From the NCBI GenBank assembly GCA_038231615.1, contig JBBRLA010000219.1, positions 1-11,999 of the forward strand: 11,999 nt of DNA, written 5' to 3'. The first letter of the stretch is position 1, and each line of letters opens with the position of its first letter. This stretch comes from JBBRLA01 sp038231615. Its GTDB lineage: Bacteria; Myxococcota_A; Polyangia; Palsa-1104; JAEUJZ01. This document shows positions 6,350-11,975 of the stretch, piece by piece. The notes under the pieces were generated by a model. The model was not told where the DNA came from and made no database searches. It worked only from the letters and a program-made list of their open reading frames with translations. Position numbers and translations under genes: made by a program.

Positions 6350-6736
6350 ATGTCCACGATCAAGTCCCCGCTCGCCCGCGTCAAGGAGCAGTTTGGTTCT
6401 AAGGATAAGTTGGTGGACGCGCTCGTCGGGCTGCCTGAGGGAGTGTTCGAGCGGCATAACGAGGACAAGGACGCGTTCCGCAAGCGCCTGTCCTCCGCCG
6501 CCAACACCAAGCTCCTGCGCATGCTGGAGGTCGGCAAGGCCGTGAAGGAGCGTTTCGGCAGCAAGGAGAAGCTGGTCGATGCGATTTTGACCCAGATGAA
6601 TCGCGGCAAGGATGCCGATTACCGGGGCAAGCTGGCGCAGTTCTCGGTCAGCAAGCTTTTTGCGCGGATCGGCACGCTGGAGAAGAAGGGCCGCGCCGAG
6701 AAGTCCGCTAGCAAGAAGGCCGGCGCCCGGGCCTAG
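6350..6736 (+). CDS. Small protein with two tandem ~50-residue repeats, first gene of vertex operon
   Basis: This 128-residue, charged, probably all-helical protein has no family I recognise. It is an internal duplication: residues 11-64 begin VKEQFGSKDKLVDALVG and residues 65-114 begin VKERFGSKEKLVDAILT, with later matches (LSSAANTKLLRMLE against LAQFSVSKLFARIGTLE). The C-terminal ~15 residues are Lys/Ala-rich. The ATG at 6350 was chosen because GAGGAG lies 11 nt upstream; the longer in-frame reading starts at a TTG inside the 33-bp repeat. It ends seven bases before the first pentamer gene, so it should be co-transcribed with the four vertex genes. A role as cargo, adaptor or assembly factor is conceivable (the repeat start is amphipathic, like an encapsulation peptide), but that is speculation. 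Confidence 0.7.
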   Translation: MSTIKSPLARVKEQFGSKDKLVDALVGLPEGVFERHNEDKDAFRKRLSSAANTKLLRMLEVGKAVKERFGSKEKLVDAILTQMNRGKDADYRGKLAQFSVSKLFARIGTLEKKGRAEKSASKKAGARA

Positions 6737-6743
6737 CCGCGCC

Positions 6744-7091
6744 ATGCGGCTCATGCGGGTCACGGGCCCCCTGTGGGGCGCCCGGCATGCACCGGGCCTG
6801 GACGGGGCCAAGGTGCTGGAAGGCGTCACCCCGGGCGGCAGCCGAGTGGTGGCGATCGACCAGCTTGGCGCTGGCCCGGGAGAATGGGTGCTGGTCGCCC
6901 ACGGCTCCCGGGTGCGCGACCTGACCGTAGGCCCTCTGGTGGCTGACAAGGACATCGTGGTGGCCATCGTCGATGACGCCGATCCCTCTTCCTCGCTGGC
7001 CCTTATAGAGCCAGCAGGGCAGGGGCCAGGGCCAGGGATAGACCCGGGGCCAGGGCCAGGGCCAAGGATAGACCCAGAGGACAGCCGGTGA
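6744..7091 (+). CDS. EutN/CcmL-family BMC vertex protein (BMC-P), divergent paralogue 1
   Basis: This 115-residue protein belongs to the pentameric shell proteins that cap the vertices of bacterial microcompartments. It keeps the family pattern: an N-terminal strand (MRVTGPLWGARHAPGLDG), VVAIDQLGAGPGEWVLV at residues 35-51, GSRVRD in place of the usual G-S-x-A-R, and DKDIVVAIVDDAD at the end of the fold (residues 69-80). It is the most divergent of the four here; the usual G-x-V-x-G-x-V-W-A-T start is poorly kept. A 30-residue Gly/Pro tail follows the fold (see the repeat at 7021-7075). The ATG at 6744 is seven bases after the previous stop, with a weak ribosome site. The stop overlaps the next GTG by 4 bp (GTGA). 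Confidence 0.8.
   Translation: MRLMRVTGPLWGARHAPGLDGAKVLEGVTPGGSRVVAIDQLGAGPGEWVLVAHGSRVRDLTVGPLVADKDIVVAIVDDADPSSSLALIEPAGQGPGPGIDPGPGPGPRIDPEDSR
7021..7075 (+). repeat. GGGCCA-based low-complexity repeat encoding a Gly-Pro tail
   Basis: Two direct copies of a block made of GGGCCA hexamers followed by GGATAGACCC lie head to tail; the second has one extra hexamer. They encode the tail of the first vertex protein, read as GPGPGID then GPGPGPRID (residues 94-110). Hexamer copy number can change without shifting frame. Confidence 0.7.
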
Positions 7092-7447
7092 TCCTCGGGC
7101 GGGTGGTCGGCGAGGTCTGGGCCACCCAGCGTCACCCGGGCCTGCATCAGTGGAAGCTCCTCATCGTGCAACCGCATCTGTGGTACGACCCGCCCTTCGA
7201 AGTGGGCCACTTGATCGCCGTGGACCCGGTCGGCGCCGGGGTCGGCGAGGATGTGCTGGTGTGCATGGGGGACGCGGCGCGGCGCATCCTGGTCGCGGAA
7301 GCGGAGCGCGGCGGCCCGACGCCGAACCTGCCGGTGGATGCGGCGGTGATGGCGATCGTCGACCATGTCGAGCTGTCCGAGGCGGCCTTGCGGGATCGTC
7401 CCCTGCGCTTCCTCGGCAAGACCCCGTCCTTCGCGGTGCCGCGGTGA
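7088..7447 (+). CDS. EutN/CcmL-family BMC vertex protein (BMC-P), paralogue 2
   Basis: This 119-residue protein is a textbook BMC-P. It starts ILGRVVGEVWATQRHPGLHQ, then KLLIVQP, then LIAVDPVGAGVGEDVLV (residues 42-58), GDAAR (61-65) and LPVDAAVMAIVD (81-92). Five copies should form a truncated pentagonal pyramid closing a shell vertex. About 25 residues after the fold end in SFAVPR and have no family counterpart that I know. It starts with GTG at 7088 in a GTGA overlap with the preceding stop, with GAGG seven nt upstream at 7077-7080. Its own stop sits in another GTGA, which begins the 24-codon mini-ORF described separately. Confidence 0.9.
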   Translation: MILGRVVGEVWATQRHPGLHQWKLLIVQPHLWYDPPFEVGHLIAVDPVGAGVGEDVLVCMGDAARRILVAEAERGGPTPNLPVDAAVMAIVDHVELSEAALRDRPLRFLGKTPSFAVPR

Positions 7448-7522
7448 GGCGTGGGCGCTGGGAAAACGGCACGCGTGAGATTGATCGCCAGGCCCGGTCC
7501 TTCGCGGTGCCGCGGTGAGGCG
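7426..7522 (+). repeat. 26-bp direct repeat spanning the vertex-gene junction
   Basis: The sequence GTCCTTCGCGGTGCCGCGG followed by TGAGGCG is identical at 7426-7451 and 7497-7522, a 71-bp offset. Each copy contains the end of a reading frame (SFAVPR-stop) and an overlapping GTG start. It is either a tandem duplication of the junction or the footprint of a collapsed extra gene. Confidence 0.85.
7444..7518 (+). CDS. 24-codon mini-ORF coupled on both sides (possible gene-deletion scar)
   Basis: From the GTG at 7444, which overlaps the stop of vertex gene 2, the frame runs 24 codons to a TGA at 7516-7518, which overlaps the GTG of vertex gene 3. It begins VRRG, as vertex protein 3 does, and ends SFAVPR, as vertex protein 2 does; the middle (RWENGTREIDRQAR) is unlike either. 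The peptide is probably not functional itself, but translating it would carry ribosomes across the gap to gene 3, which lacks a clear Shine-Dalgarno. It may be what is left of a fifth vertex gene after internal deletion. I infer the coupling from the overlaps only. Confidence 0.4.
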   Translation: MRRGRWENGTREIDRQARSFAVPR

Positions 7523-7799
7523 CGGGCAGATTCTCGGGGAGGTATGGGCCACCAGGAAGGCCGACGGCCTTTTGGGCAGGCAGTTCAAGCTGGTCGCCCT
7601 GTATGAGGGGGCCGCCGATTGTCTCACCGGTACGGTGGTGGTGGCCCTGGACACCCTGGACGCCCGCGCTGGCCAGGACGTGCTGGTGGCCTTTGGTTCG
7701 GGGGCTCGCAACGTGCTCGCGCAAGGCGGCGACAACCGGGGCATCCTTTGCGACGCGGCCATCGCGCTGCTCATTGACTCACCCGATCGCGAGGTCTGA
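7515..7799 (+). CDS. EutN/CcmL-family BMC vertex protein (BMC-P), paralogue 3
   Basis: This 94-residue protein has the minimal BMC-P length. It shows GQILGEVWATRKADGLLGRQ at residues 4-23, FKLVAL, VVVALDTLDARAGQDVLVAF (41-60), GSGARNVL (61-68) and the closing CDAAIALLID (79-88). It therefore keeps both the N-terminal G-x-V-W-A-T strand and the G-S-x-A-R loop. The GTG at 7515 has no good ribosome site but overlaps the mini-ORF stop as GTGA, so expression probably depends on translational coupling. One base separates its stop from the next ATG. It should form pentamers alone or mixed with its paralogues. Confidence 0.88.
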   Translation: MRRGQILGEVWATRKADGLLGRQFKLVALYEGAADCLTGTVVVALDTLDARAGQDVLVAFGSGARNVLAQGGDNRGILCDAAIALLIDSPDREV

Positions 7800-7800
7800 C

Positions 7801-8178
7801 ATGTTTCTCGGCAAGGTCGTGGGTACCGTCTGGTCCACCGTGAAGTGGCCGCAACTTTCGGGGCTGAAGTTGCTGCTGGTCCGCCCCTATGATCTGGCGG
7901 GGCTCTTGGCCGCCCAGAAGGGCGGCGCCGCCACGCCCGGCGAGGCTCTTCCGCCGACCCACGAAGGGGTGGTCTGCGCCGACCTGATGGACGCCGGGGT
8001 GGGCGATGACGTGATCATCGCTTACGGGCACGCCGCCCGCGTTGCCGCCTGGGAGGCCCTGACTCACGGAGGTTCCCCGCAAGAAGGTGCGCCGCCCATC
8101 CCCATCGACGCGGCGATCGTCGCCGTGGTGGATGGTTTCCACCTCCCCGACCCGCCATCGGAAGCAGCCAGGAAGTAA
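7801..8178 (+). CDS. EutN/CcmL-family BMC vertex protein (BMC-P), paralogue 4
   Basis: This 125-residue protein starts MFLGKVVGTVWSTVKWPQLS, then GLKLLLVRPYDL, VVCADLMDAGVGDDVIIAYG (residues 57-76), GHAAR (76-80) and IPIDAAIVAVVDGF (100-113). Compared with paralogue 3 it has two insertions: about 20 residues after the LLLV strand (33-55) and about 15 before the IDAAI strand. These would project as loops, so it may mark a distinct face or partner site. The ATG at 7801 follows GAGG by nine nt and comes one base after the preceding stop. It is the last gene of the operon; a 9-bp-period repeat follows it. Confidence 0.9.
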   Translation: MFLGKVVGTVWSTVKWPQLSGLKLLLVRPYDLAGLLAAQKGGAATPGEALPPTHEGVVCADLMDAGVGDDVIIAYGHAARVAAWEALTHGGSPQEGAPPIPIDAAIVAVVDGFHLPDPPSEAARK

Positions 8179-8194
8179 AAACCTCGCCCAAAGT

Positions 8195-8257
8195 CCGAAG
8201 CACCCCCAAAACTTGAAGAACCTGAAGCACCCGAAGCATCCCCAAACCCTGAAGCAC
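8195..8257 (+). repeat. Seven-unit 9-bp degenerate tandem repeat after the vertex operon
   Basis: Exactly seven nonamers can be laid end to end: CCGAAGCAC, CCCCAAAAC, TTGAAGAAC, CTGAAGCAC, CCGAAGCAT, CCCCAAACC, CTGAAGCAC. No gene is supported between 8179 and 8449. The remainder of that gap shows only a weak TTACGGTAGGAAT near 8329-8341, too poor to call a promoter for the next gene. Confidence 0.7.
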
Positions 8258-8449
8258 CACCCCAGGGCCTGAAGATCCCGCGAACTCCGCGTGGTTCCCC
8301 GATCCTTCCCGGCCCGCGTCCACTTGTGTTACGGTAGGAATGAGTTCTGTCCGGACCCTTCCGACCCCTCTCAGGGTGCGCTTCCGACGTAACCGATGCC
8401 CCGCTCTCGTGTCGGTCCCCCCATCCCCGGCGGAGCCAGTGGAGATCCC

Positions 8450-9751
8450 ATGAAGCGACTGCTCTCCCTTTGCCTCGCCCTCTCGGTTTGCCTCCTCGGC
8501 GCCAGCGCGCGGGCGGGCAAGGAGCCGGCGGCCTCGTTCGTCGCCTTCGAGAGCACCACCATGTCCCGGGACGTGGCCGCCGCCGCTGGACAGCCGGCCG
8601 CCTTCCCCGTGGCCGACGGCCTCAAGTTCAAGGTCGAGGTGCAAGTGACAAAGGGCGCCCTCTCGACCCTGGCCAACGACCCCCTCTTGCACCAGCAGAT
8701 GCTCGACGCCGTGCAGGGGGTGTACCGCAAGCTTGTCGACAAGCTCGGCGCCGCCTACAAGGACGCCGACGCCCTGGTGCGCAGCAAGCCCGGCGAGTTC
8801 GACACCGCTTTCACCGTGATGGTCAACGCCACCAACGCCCAGATCAGCGCCCACATCGACGAGGCGCAGCGGGCGGCGCAGAAGGCCTTTGACGACCTGG
8901 CCAAGACCAAAAAGGAATACCGCGGCTACCAGATCAAGACCGTGGCCAGCATCTCCATCGGCGCCGCCGCCCTGATCACCAACATCGGCATCCTGGCCAG
9001 TTCGCCCTTCAGCTTCGGGGCCGGCGCGGTCATTGCCATCGTCGGCCTGGCCAAGTCCTCGGTGGCCCTGTCCAAGAACATCGTCCTGGCCTCGCAGGAG
9101 GTGGAAAAGACCCTGGCCTCGGTTCACGGAAAGCTGGACAAGATCCGCGGCGATTTCGACAAGAGCCAGGCCGCCGCCGCCGCCAAACAGACCGCCGGGG
9201 TCATCACCGAGGCTGTGCTGGGCCAGAGCATCCTGCCGACCCTCTCGGAGTGCAGCAAGCTCCTCGACGCCGCCGACGGCAAGCTCAAGGGCATCGACGT
9301 GAGCGCCCACAAAATCGCCGAGAACCTGAACAAGATCCTCGAAAAGTCCGAGAAGCTCCAGGGCAAGATCCGGGCTGACGGCAAGCTGGCCATCAATCGC
9401 GAAGCGCCGCAGGCGCCGCGGTCCATCAACACCGACAAGCTGGCCGTTCTGCAGAAGGCCGCCGCCGGCTCCATCGAGTCGGTGGGCAAGCAGCTCACCC
9501 GCCTTTCGGCCCGCCGCGCGGAGTTCGAGCAATTCAAGGCCCAGGCCGACCAGATCAAGAAGGAGCAGAAGAACCTGGTCAAGGCGCTGGCCGTGCTGGA
9601 GGGGATCTTGAAGCTCAAGGACATCGCCCTCTCGCCAGTGGACGCCGCGACCTTTACCGACATCGTCAAGATCGTCGGCCCCGCCGCCGGGGAGCTGATC
9701 CTCGACAAGGGCGTGGAGACCGCCATCGGCAGCGCGCAAGGCGACAAGTAG
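8450..9751 (+). CDS. Exported helical protein with central hydrophobic hairpin
   Basis: This 433-residue protein begins at the ATG at 8450, five nt after GGAG, with a clear signal peptide (MKRLLSLCLALSVCLLGASA, cleavage after ~A22, ASARA/GK). The mature protein is almost entirely predicted helix and coiled coil. Residues ~163-208 are a long Ala/Gly/Ile-rich hydrophobic stretch with a central SSPFSFGAG turn, followed by heptad-like helices (~209-310 and ~330-390). Helix bundles with one hydrophobic hairpin are the plan of alpha-helical pore-forming toxins of the ClyA/Hbl type, but I see no sequence motif that proves this. Residues 316-327 (NREAPQAPRSIN) are an in-frame copy of the 33-bp repeat lying between two helices. 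The next gene is 48 bp on, so the two may form an operon. Function unknown. Confidence 0.75.
   Translation: MKRLLSLCLALSVCLLGASARAGKEPAASFVAFESTTMSRDVAAAAGQPAAFPVADGLKFKVEVQVTKGALSTLANDPLLHQQMLDAVQGVYRKLVDKLGAAYKDADALVRSKPGEFDTAFTVMVNATNAQISAHIDEAQRAAQKAFDDLAKTKKEYRGYQIKTVASISIGAAALITNIGILASSPFSFGAGAVIAIVGLAKSSVALSKNIVLASQEVEKTLASVHGKLDKIRGDFDKSQAAAAAKQTAGVITEAVLGQSILPTLSECSKLLDAADGKLKGIDVSAHKIAENLNKILEKSEKLQGKIRADGKLAINREAPQAPRSINTDKLAVLQKAAAGSIESVGKQLTRLSARRAEFEQFKAQADQIKKEQKNLVKALAVLEGILKLKDIALSPVDAATFTDIVKIVGPAAGELILDKGVETAIGSAQGDK
9396..9428 (+). repeat. 33-bp repeat copy inside a coding sequence
   Basis: It reads ATCGCGAAGCGCC, GCA, then GGCGCCGCGGTCCATCA, matching the intergenic copy at 6294-6326 at nearly all positions. 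It encodes REAPQAPRSI in the exported protein; the intergenic copy would read REAPRASRSI in the same phase. Confidence 0.8.
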
Positions 9752-9799
9752 CCCCGCATGACCACCAGCCGGTCCACTTTACCGCAGAAAGGGCCCTCC

Positions 9800-11071
9800 A
9801 TGACCTCTCGCCGCCAAAAGCCCAGCCCGCCCGCGCGCAAGCGGGCCCACCTTCTGGCCACCGCGCTGCTCTTCCTTTGCCCCGGCCCCCTCGTCTCCTC
9901 CGACGTCGGGGCCTTCAGCCAGAGTTCCCCGATCACCCCCATCGGTCACGAGTGGCTCACCGCCTCCTCGGCCCTGGACCTGATCGGCGAGAAGCCCGAC
10001 ATGACGGAGCTGGCACAGGAGACCGGCGCCGAGGTCACCGGCACCGCCCCGGCACCCACGGAGAAGAAGCTCCTGGACACCCTCAAGGAGTACCAGGAAA
10101 AGGGCCCCACGCTGACCCCCGAACAGAAAAAGCTCCTCATCGACGCCACCGGTGACTGGTCCAAGACCGCCGCGCGCTATGGTTCCCGGCACTACTCCAT
10201 CTGGTCCGCCGTGATGGGCCAGCGCTGGGTGGACCTTGGCGGCTTCCGCATCACCGGCCCCAAGGGCAAGGCCTGCTGGGACGCCATCACCCAGGCCCAG
10301 CCCCACGTGCAGTACAGCCACTTCCTGCGCACCCCCGAGGACACCGGCCCCGGGGGCGCCCTGCGCACCATCCGCGGCGCCCAGGGCCGCCTGCGTCTGT
10401 CTTTCATCGCCGCCGCCACCGCCGCCGACGGCCCCATCAAGTTCTGGGACGGCGGCGCTGCCAGCGTCAAGCTGACCGCCTCCCGGCCGTACTTCCTCTT
10501 CGGCCGGGCGGTACACTTGTTCCAGGACTCCTTCAGCCCCGAGCACGGCATGCGCGATGTGAACGACGGGTTCCGCACCATCACCGGGGTCAAGTCCTAC
10601 GTGTGCACCGCCGAGAGCGCCCAGCATGTCCACGACCTCCCCCTGAATGCCAGCCACGGCGACGTCATCTGGCGTTCGCGCCTGTCCACCGACTGGAGCG
10701 ACGGCAACCTCAAGCCCGAGGCGCGGGCGGCGCGGCGGGCCATGAAGGACCTGTGGGCGGCGTTCCTGACCGCGCGGGCGGCGCCGGACAAGGACCGGGT
10801 CAAGGTGGCCAAGGACGCCATCGAGAGCGTCATTGCGCAGTGGTTCAGCTACAGCGAGAGCACCATCCAGAAGAATGAGGGCGGCGCCGGGCAGCCCAAG
10901 GACCAGAAGGCCTGCCTGGCGGCGATCAGCTATGCCACCAAGGAGGCCGAGCGCAAGGCGTGCCTGAAGACCATCGGGGCGCTGGACCCGAAAGACCTGA
11001 CGAACCTCAAGATCGAGATGGACGAAGATCTGCAAATGCCCTTTGAGTGGAAAAACATCCCGGCGGAGTAG
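9800..11071 (+). CDS. Exported zinc phospholipase C / S1-P1 nuclease-like protein
   Basis: This 423-residue protein starts at the ATG at 9800 (AAAGGG just upstream); an ATG at 9758 in frame is less likely. It has a long basic n-region (residues 2-17), a hydrophobic core (LLATALLFLCPGPLV) and probable cleavage near residue 38. H239-LFQ-D243-SFSPE-H249 gives H-x3-D-x5-H, the zinc-ligand spacing of Bacillus cereus-type phospholipase C (H118, D122, H128). Other candidate ligands are H50 (PIGHEWLT), H131 (GSRHYSIW), H174 (QYSHFLR) and H276/H278. Such enzymes cleave phospholipid head groups or nucleic acids outside the cell. It is much longer than classical PLC (~245 residues), with extra N- and C-terminal helical parts. 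The W1 ligand of true PLC cannot be confirmed, so substrate is open. It follows the hydrophobic-hairpin protein, suggesting they may act together on membranes. Confidence 0.6.
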   Translation: MTSRRQKPSPPARKRAHLLATALLFLCPGPLVSSDVGAFSQSSPITPIGHEWLTASSALDLIGEKPDMTELAQETGAEVTGTAPAPTEKKLLDTLKEYQEKGPTLTPEQKKLLIDATGDWSKTAARYGSRHYSIWSAVMGQRWVDLGGFRITGPKGKACWDAITQAQPHVQYSHFLRTPEDTGPGGALRTIRGAQGRLRLSFIAAATAADGPIKFWDGGAASVKLTASRPYFLFGRAVHLFQDSFSPEHGMRDVNDGFRTITGVKSYVCTAESAQHVHDLPLNASHGDVIWRSRLSTDWSDGNLKPEARAARRAMKDLWAAFLTARAAPDKDRVKVAKDAIESVIAQWFSYSESTIQKNEGGAGQPKDQKACLAAISYATKEAERKACLKTIGALDPKDLTNLKIEMDEDLQMPFEWKNIPAE

Positions 11072-11082
11072 CCGGCTTCCGG

Positions 11083-11114
11083 TGCTGTCTTAGTTGGGCT
11101 CACTTGCGACAGCA
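11083..11114 (+). other. Hairpin after the phospholipase-like gene
   Basis: TGCTGTC (11083-11089) and GACAGCA (11108-11114) form a perfect 7-bp stem with an 18-nt loop, 12 bp past the stop. There is no U-run, so it is at best a weak transcription or stability signal. Confidence 0.25.
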
Positions 11115-11178
11115 GGCTGCTTCCGGTCTGTTCACCCTTCCGGGACGATCTCATGATAGAATGATGGCGGAGGTTTCC

Positions 11179-11745
11179 ATGATCCGCACGCCCCGGGGTG
11201 CCCTCCCCCTGGCTTTTTTGCGCTTCGCCGTGGTTTTGGCCAGTTTCGCCATTGCGCTTGTCTTTGGGGGGCCCGGCCAGATCGGAGGCACCCCGGCCTT
11301 CGCCAAGACGTGCAAAAAGGGCAAAAAGCCCTGCGGCGACAAGTGCATCTCTGCCCGCAAGGTCTGCAAGGACGACCCCGGCGATGGCACCGCAGAGGCC
11401 ACCCCGGCCCTTTTGCCAAAGGACGACAAGCCCTTGCAGTCCGCCTCGAACGACGCGGTCAGCGTGGCCTTCGCCAGCCCGGCGGGCAAGGCCATGGTGC
11501 AGTTGGCCCAGACCTTGTCGCGCACCGGGGTGCTCGATGTGGAGGACCTGCAACGGGAGACCTTTCGCAAGGCCCTGCGCGGGCAGCGCCCGCCGCTGCC
11601 GATCTGCGTCATCAGCCACATCCAGCTGGTGCGAGAATGCGAGCCGATCGTCGGCGGCACGGTGACCCTGCCGTGCTACCTGGCGGTGGACGAGATGGCG
11701 GACGTGTGCCAACTAATCGGCCAGCTCATGCCCCAATTCAAGTGA
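11179..11745 (+). CDS. Small exported cysteine-rich protein, function unknown
   Basis: This 188-residue protein starts at the ATG at 11179, exactly five nt after GGAGG (11169-11173); upstream in-frame ATGs at 11161 and 11164 lack such a site. The signal peptide (hydrophobic residues ~9-30) ends near TPAFA/KT at residue 42. Right after it comes C45-x6-C52-x3-C56-x6-C63 (CKKGKKPCGDKCISARKVC), a motif I have seen after signal peptides of small myxobacterial and cyanobacterial proteins of unknown role. A flexible Pro/Asp/Ala segment (~65-95) leads to a C-terminal domain with four more cysteines (C143, C154, C166, C177, spacing x10, x11, x10). Eight cysteines in an exported protein suggest four disulfides. 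It lies 107 bp from the previous gene and may have its own promoter, though I see no good one. Confidence 0.7.
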   Translation: MIRTPRGALPLAFLRFAVVLASFAIALVFGGPGQIGGTPAFAKTCKKGKKPCGDKCISARKVCKDDPGDGTAEATPALLPKDDKPLQSASNDAVSVAFASPAGKAMVQLAQTLSRTGVLDVEDLQRETFRKALRGQRPPLPICVISHIQLVRECEPIVGGTVTLPCYLAVDEMADVCQLIGQLMPQFK

Positions 11746-11771
11746 CAGAAGCACCTGGCCGGGCATCTTTT

Positions 11772-11821
11772 GGCGTACCTCTCCCCCACGGCTTCGCATG
11801 CGCTCAGCCGCGGGAGGTGCC
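11772..11821 (+). terminator. Imperfect hairpin after the cysteine-rich gene
   Basis: Stacked segments GGC/GCC, ACC/GGT, TCCC/GGGA and CGGCT/AGCCG pair across a loop centred on 11798, starting 27 bp after the stop. No T-run follows. It is the best terminator candidate for the preceding gene but remains weak. Confidence 0.3.
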
Positions 11822-11873
11822 CCCACGCTCCGTCGGTCACGTACAGTCTTGAGGTTCGGCCGGCCCCGATCAA

Positions 11874-11975
11874 TTCTATACGTGAGATGAAACTGCTGAG
11901 AGTGAGCTGCCCTCTCCTTGTTTTGGTCCTCGACGGGAGGCCTAGGACAATTTCATCTCAATCGACCGAATAGAA
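11874..11975. repeat. ~100-bp inverted-repeat element at the right end
   Basis: TGAGATGAAA (11883-11892) is perfectly complementary to TTTCATCTCA (11951-11960). An outer pair TTCTAT (11874-11879)/ATAGAA (11970-11975) and an inner pair GTCCT (11926-11930)/AGGAC (11944-11948) extend the fold. The stretch is less GC-rich than its surroundings. No gene is supported between 11746 and 11999. A structured RNA or a small mobile element are both possible. Confidence 0.5.

Noticed and set aside
6239..7774. 511-codon minus-strand frame across the vertex operon
   Set aside because: It runs antisense through several coupled, clearly recognisable BMC-P genes and has no domain of its own.
8322..8341. Possible promoter before the hydrophobic-hairpin gene
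   Set aside because: TTACGGTAGGAAT has some -10 likeness, but no -35 is placed at a sensible distance.
8015..9739. 574-codon open frame on the minus strand
   Set aside because: Antisense shadow of the hydrophobic-hairpin gene; it is rich in Gly/Leu/Asp runs and has no recognisable domain.
11131..11162. TTCACC/TAGAAT promoter before the cysteine-rich gene
   Set aside because: The spacing is 20 bp and the transcript start would fall almost on the Shine-Dalgarno.
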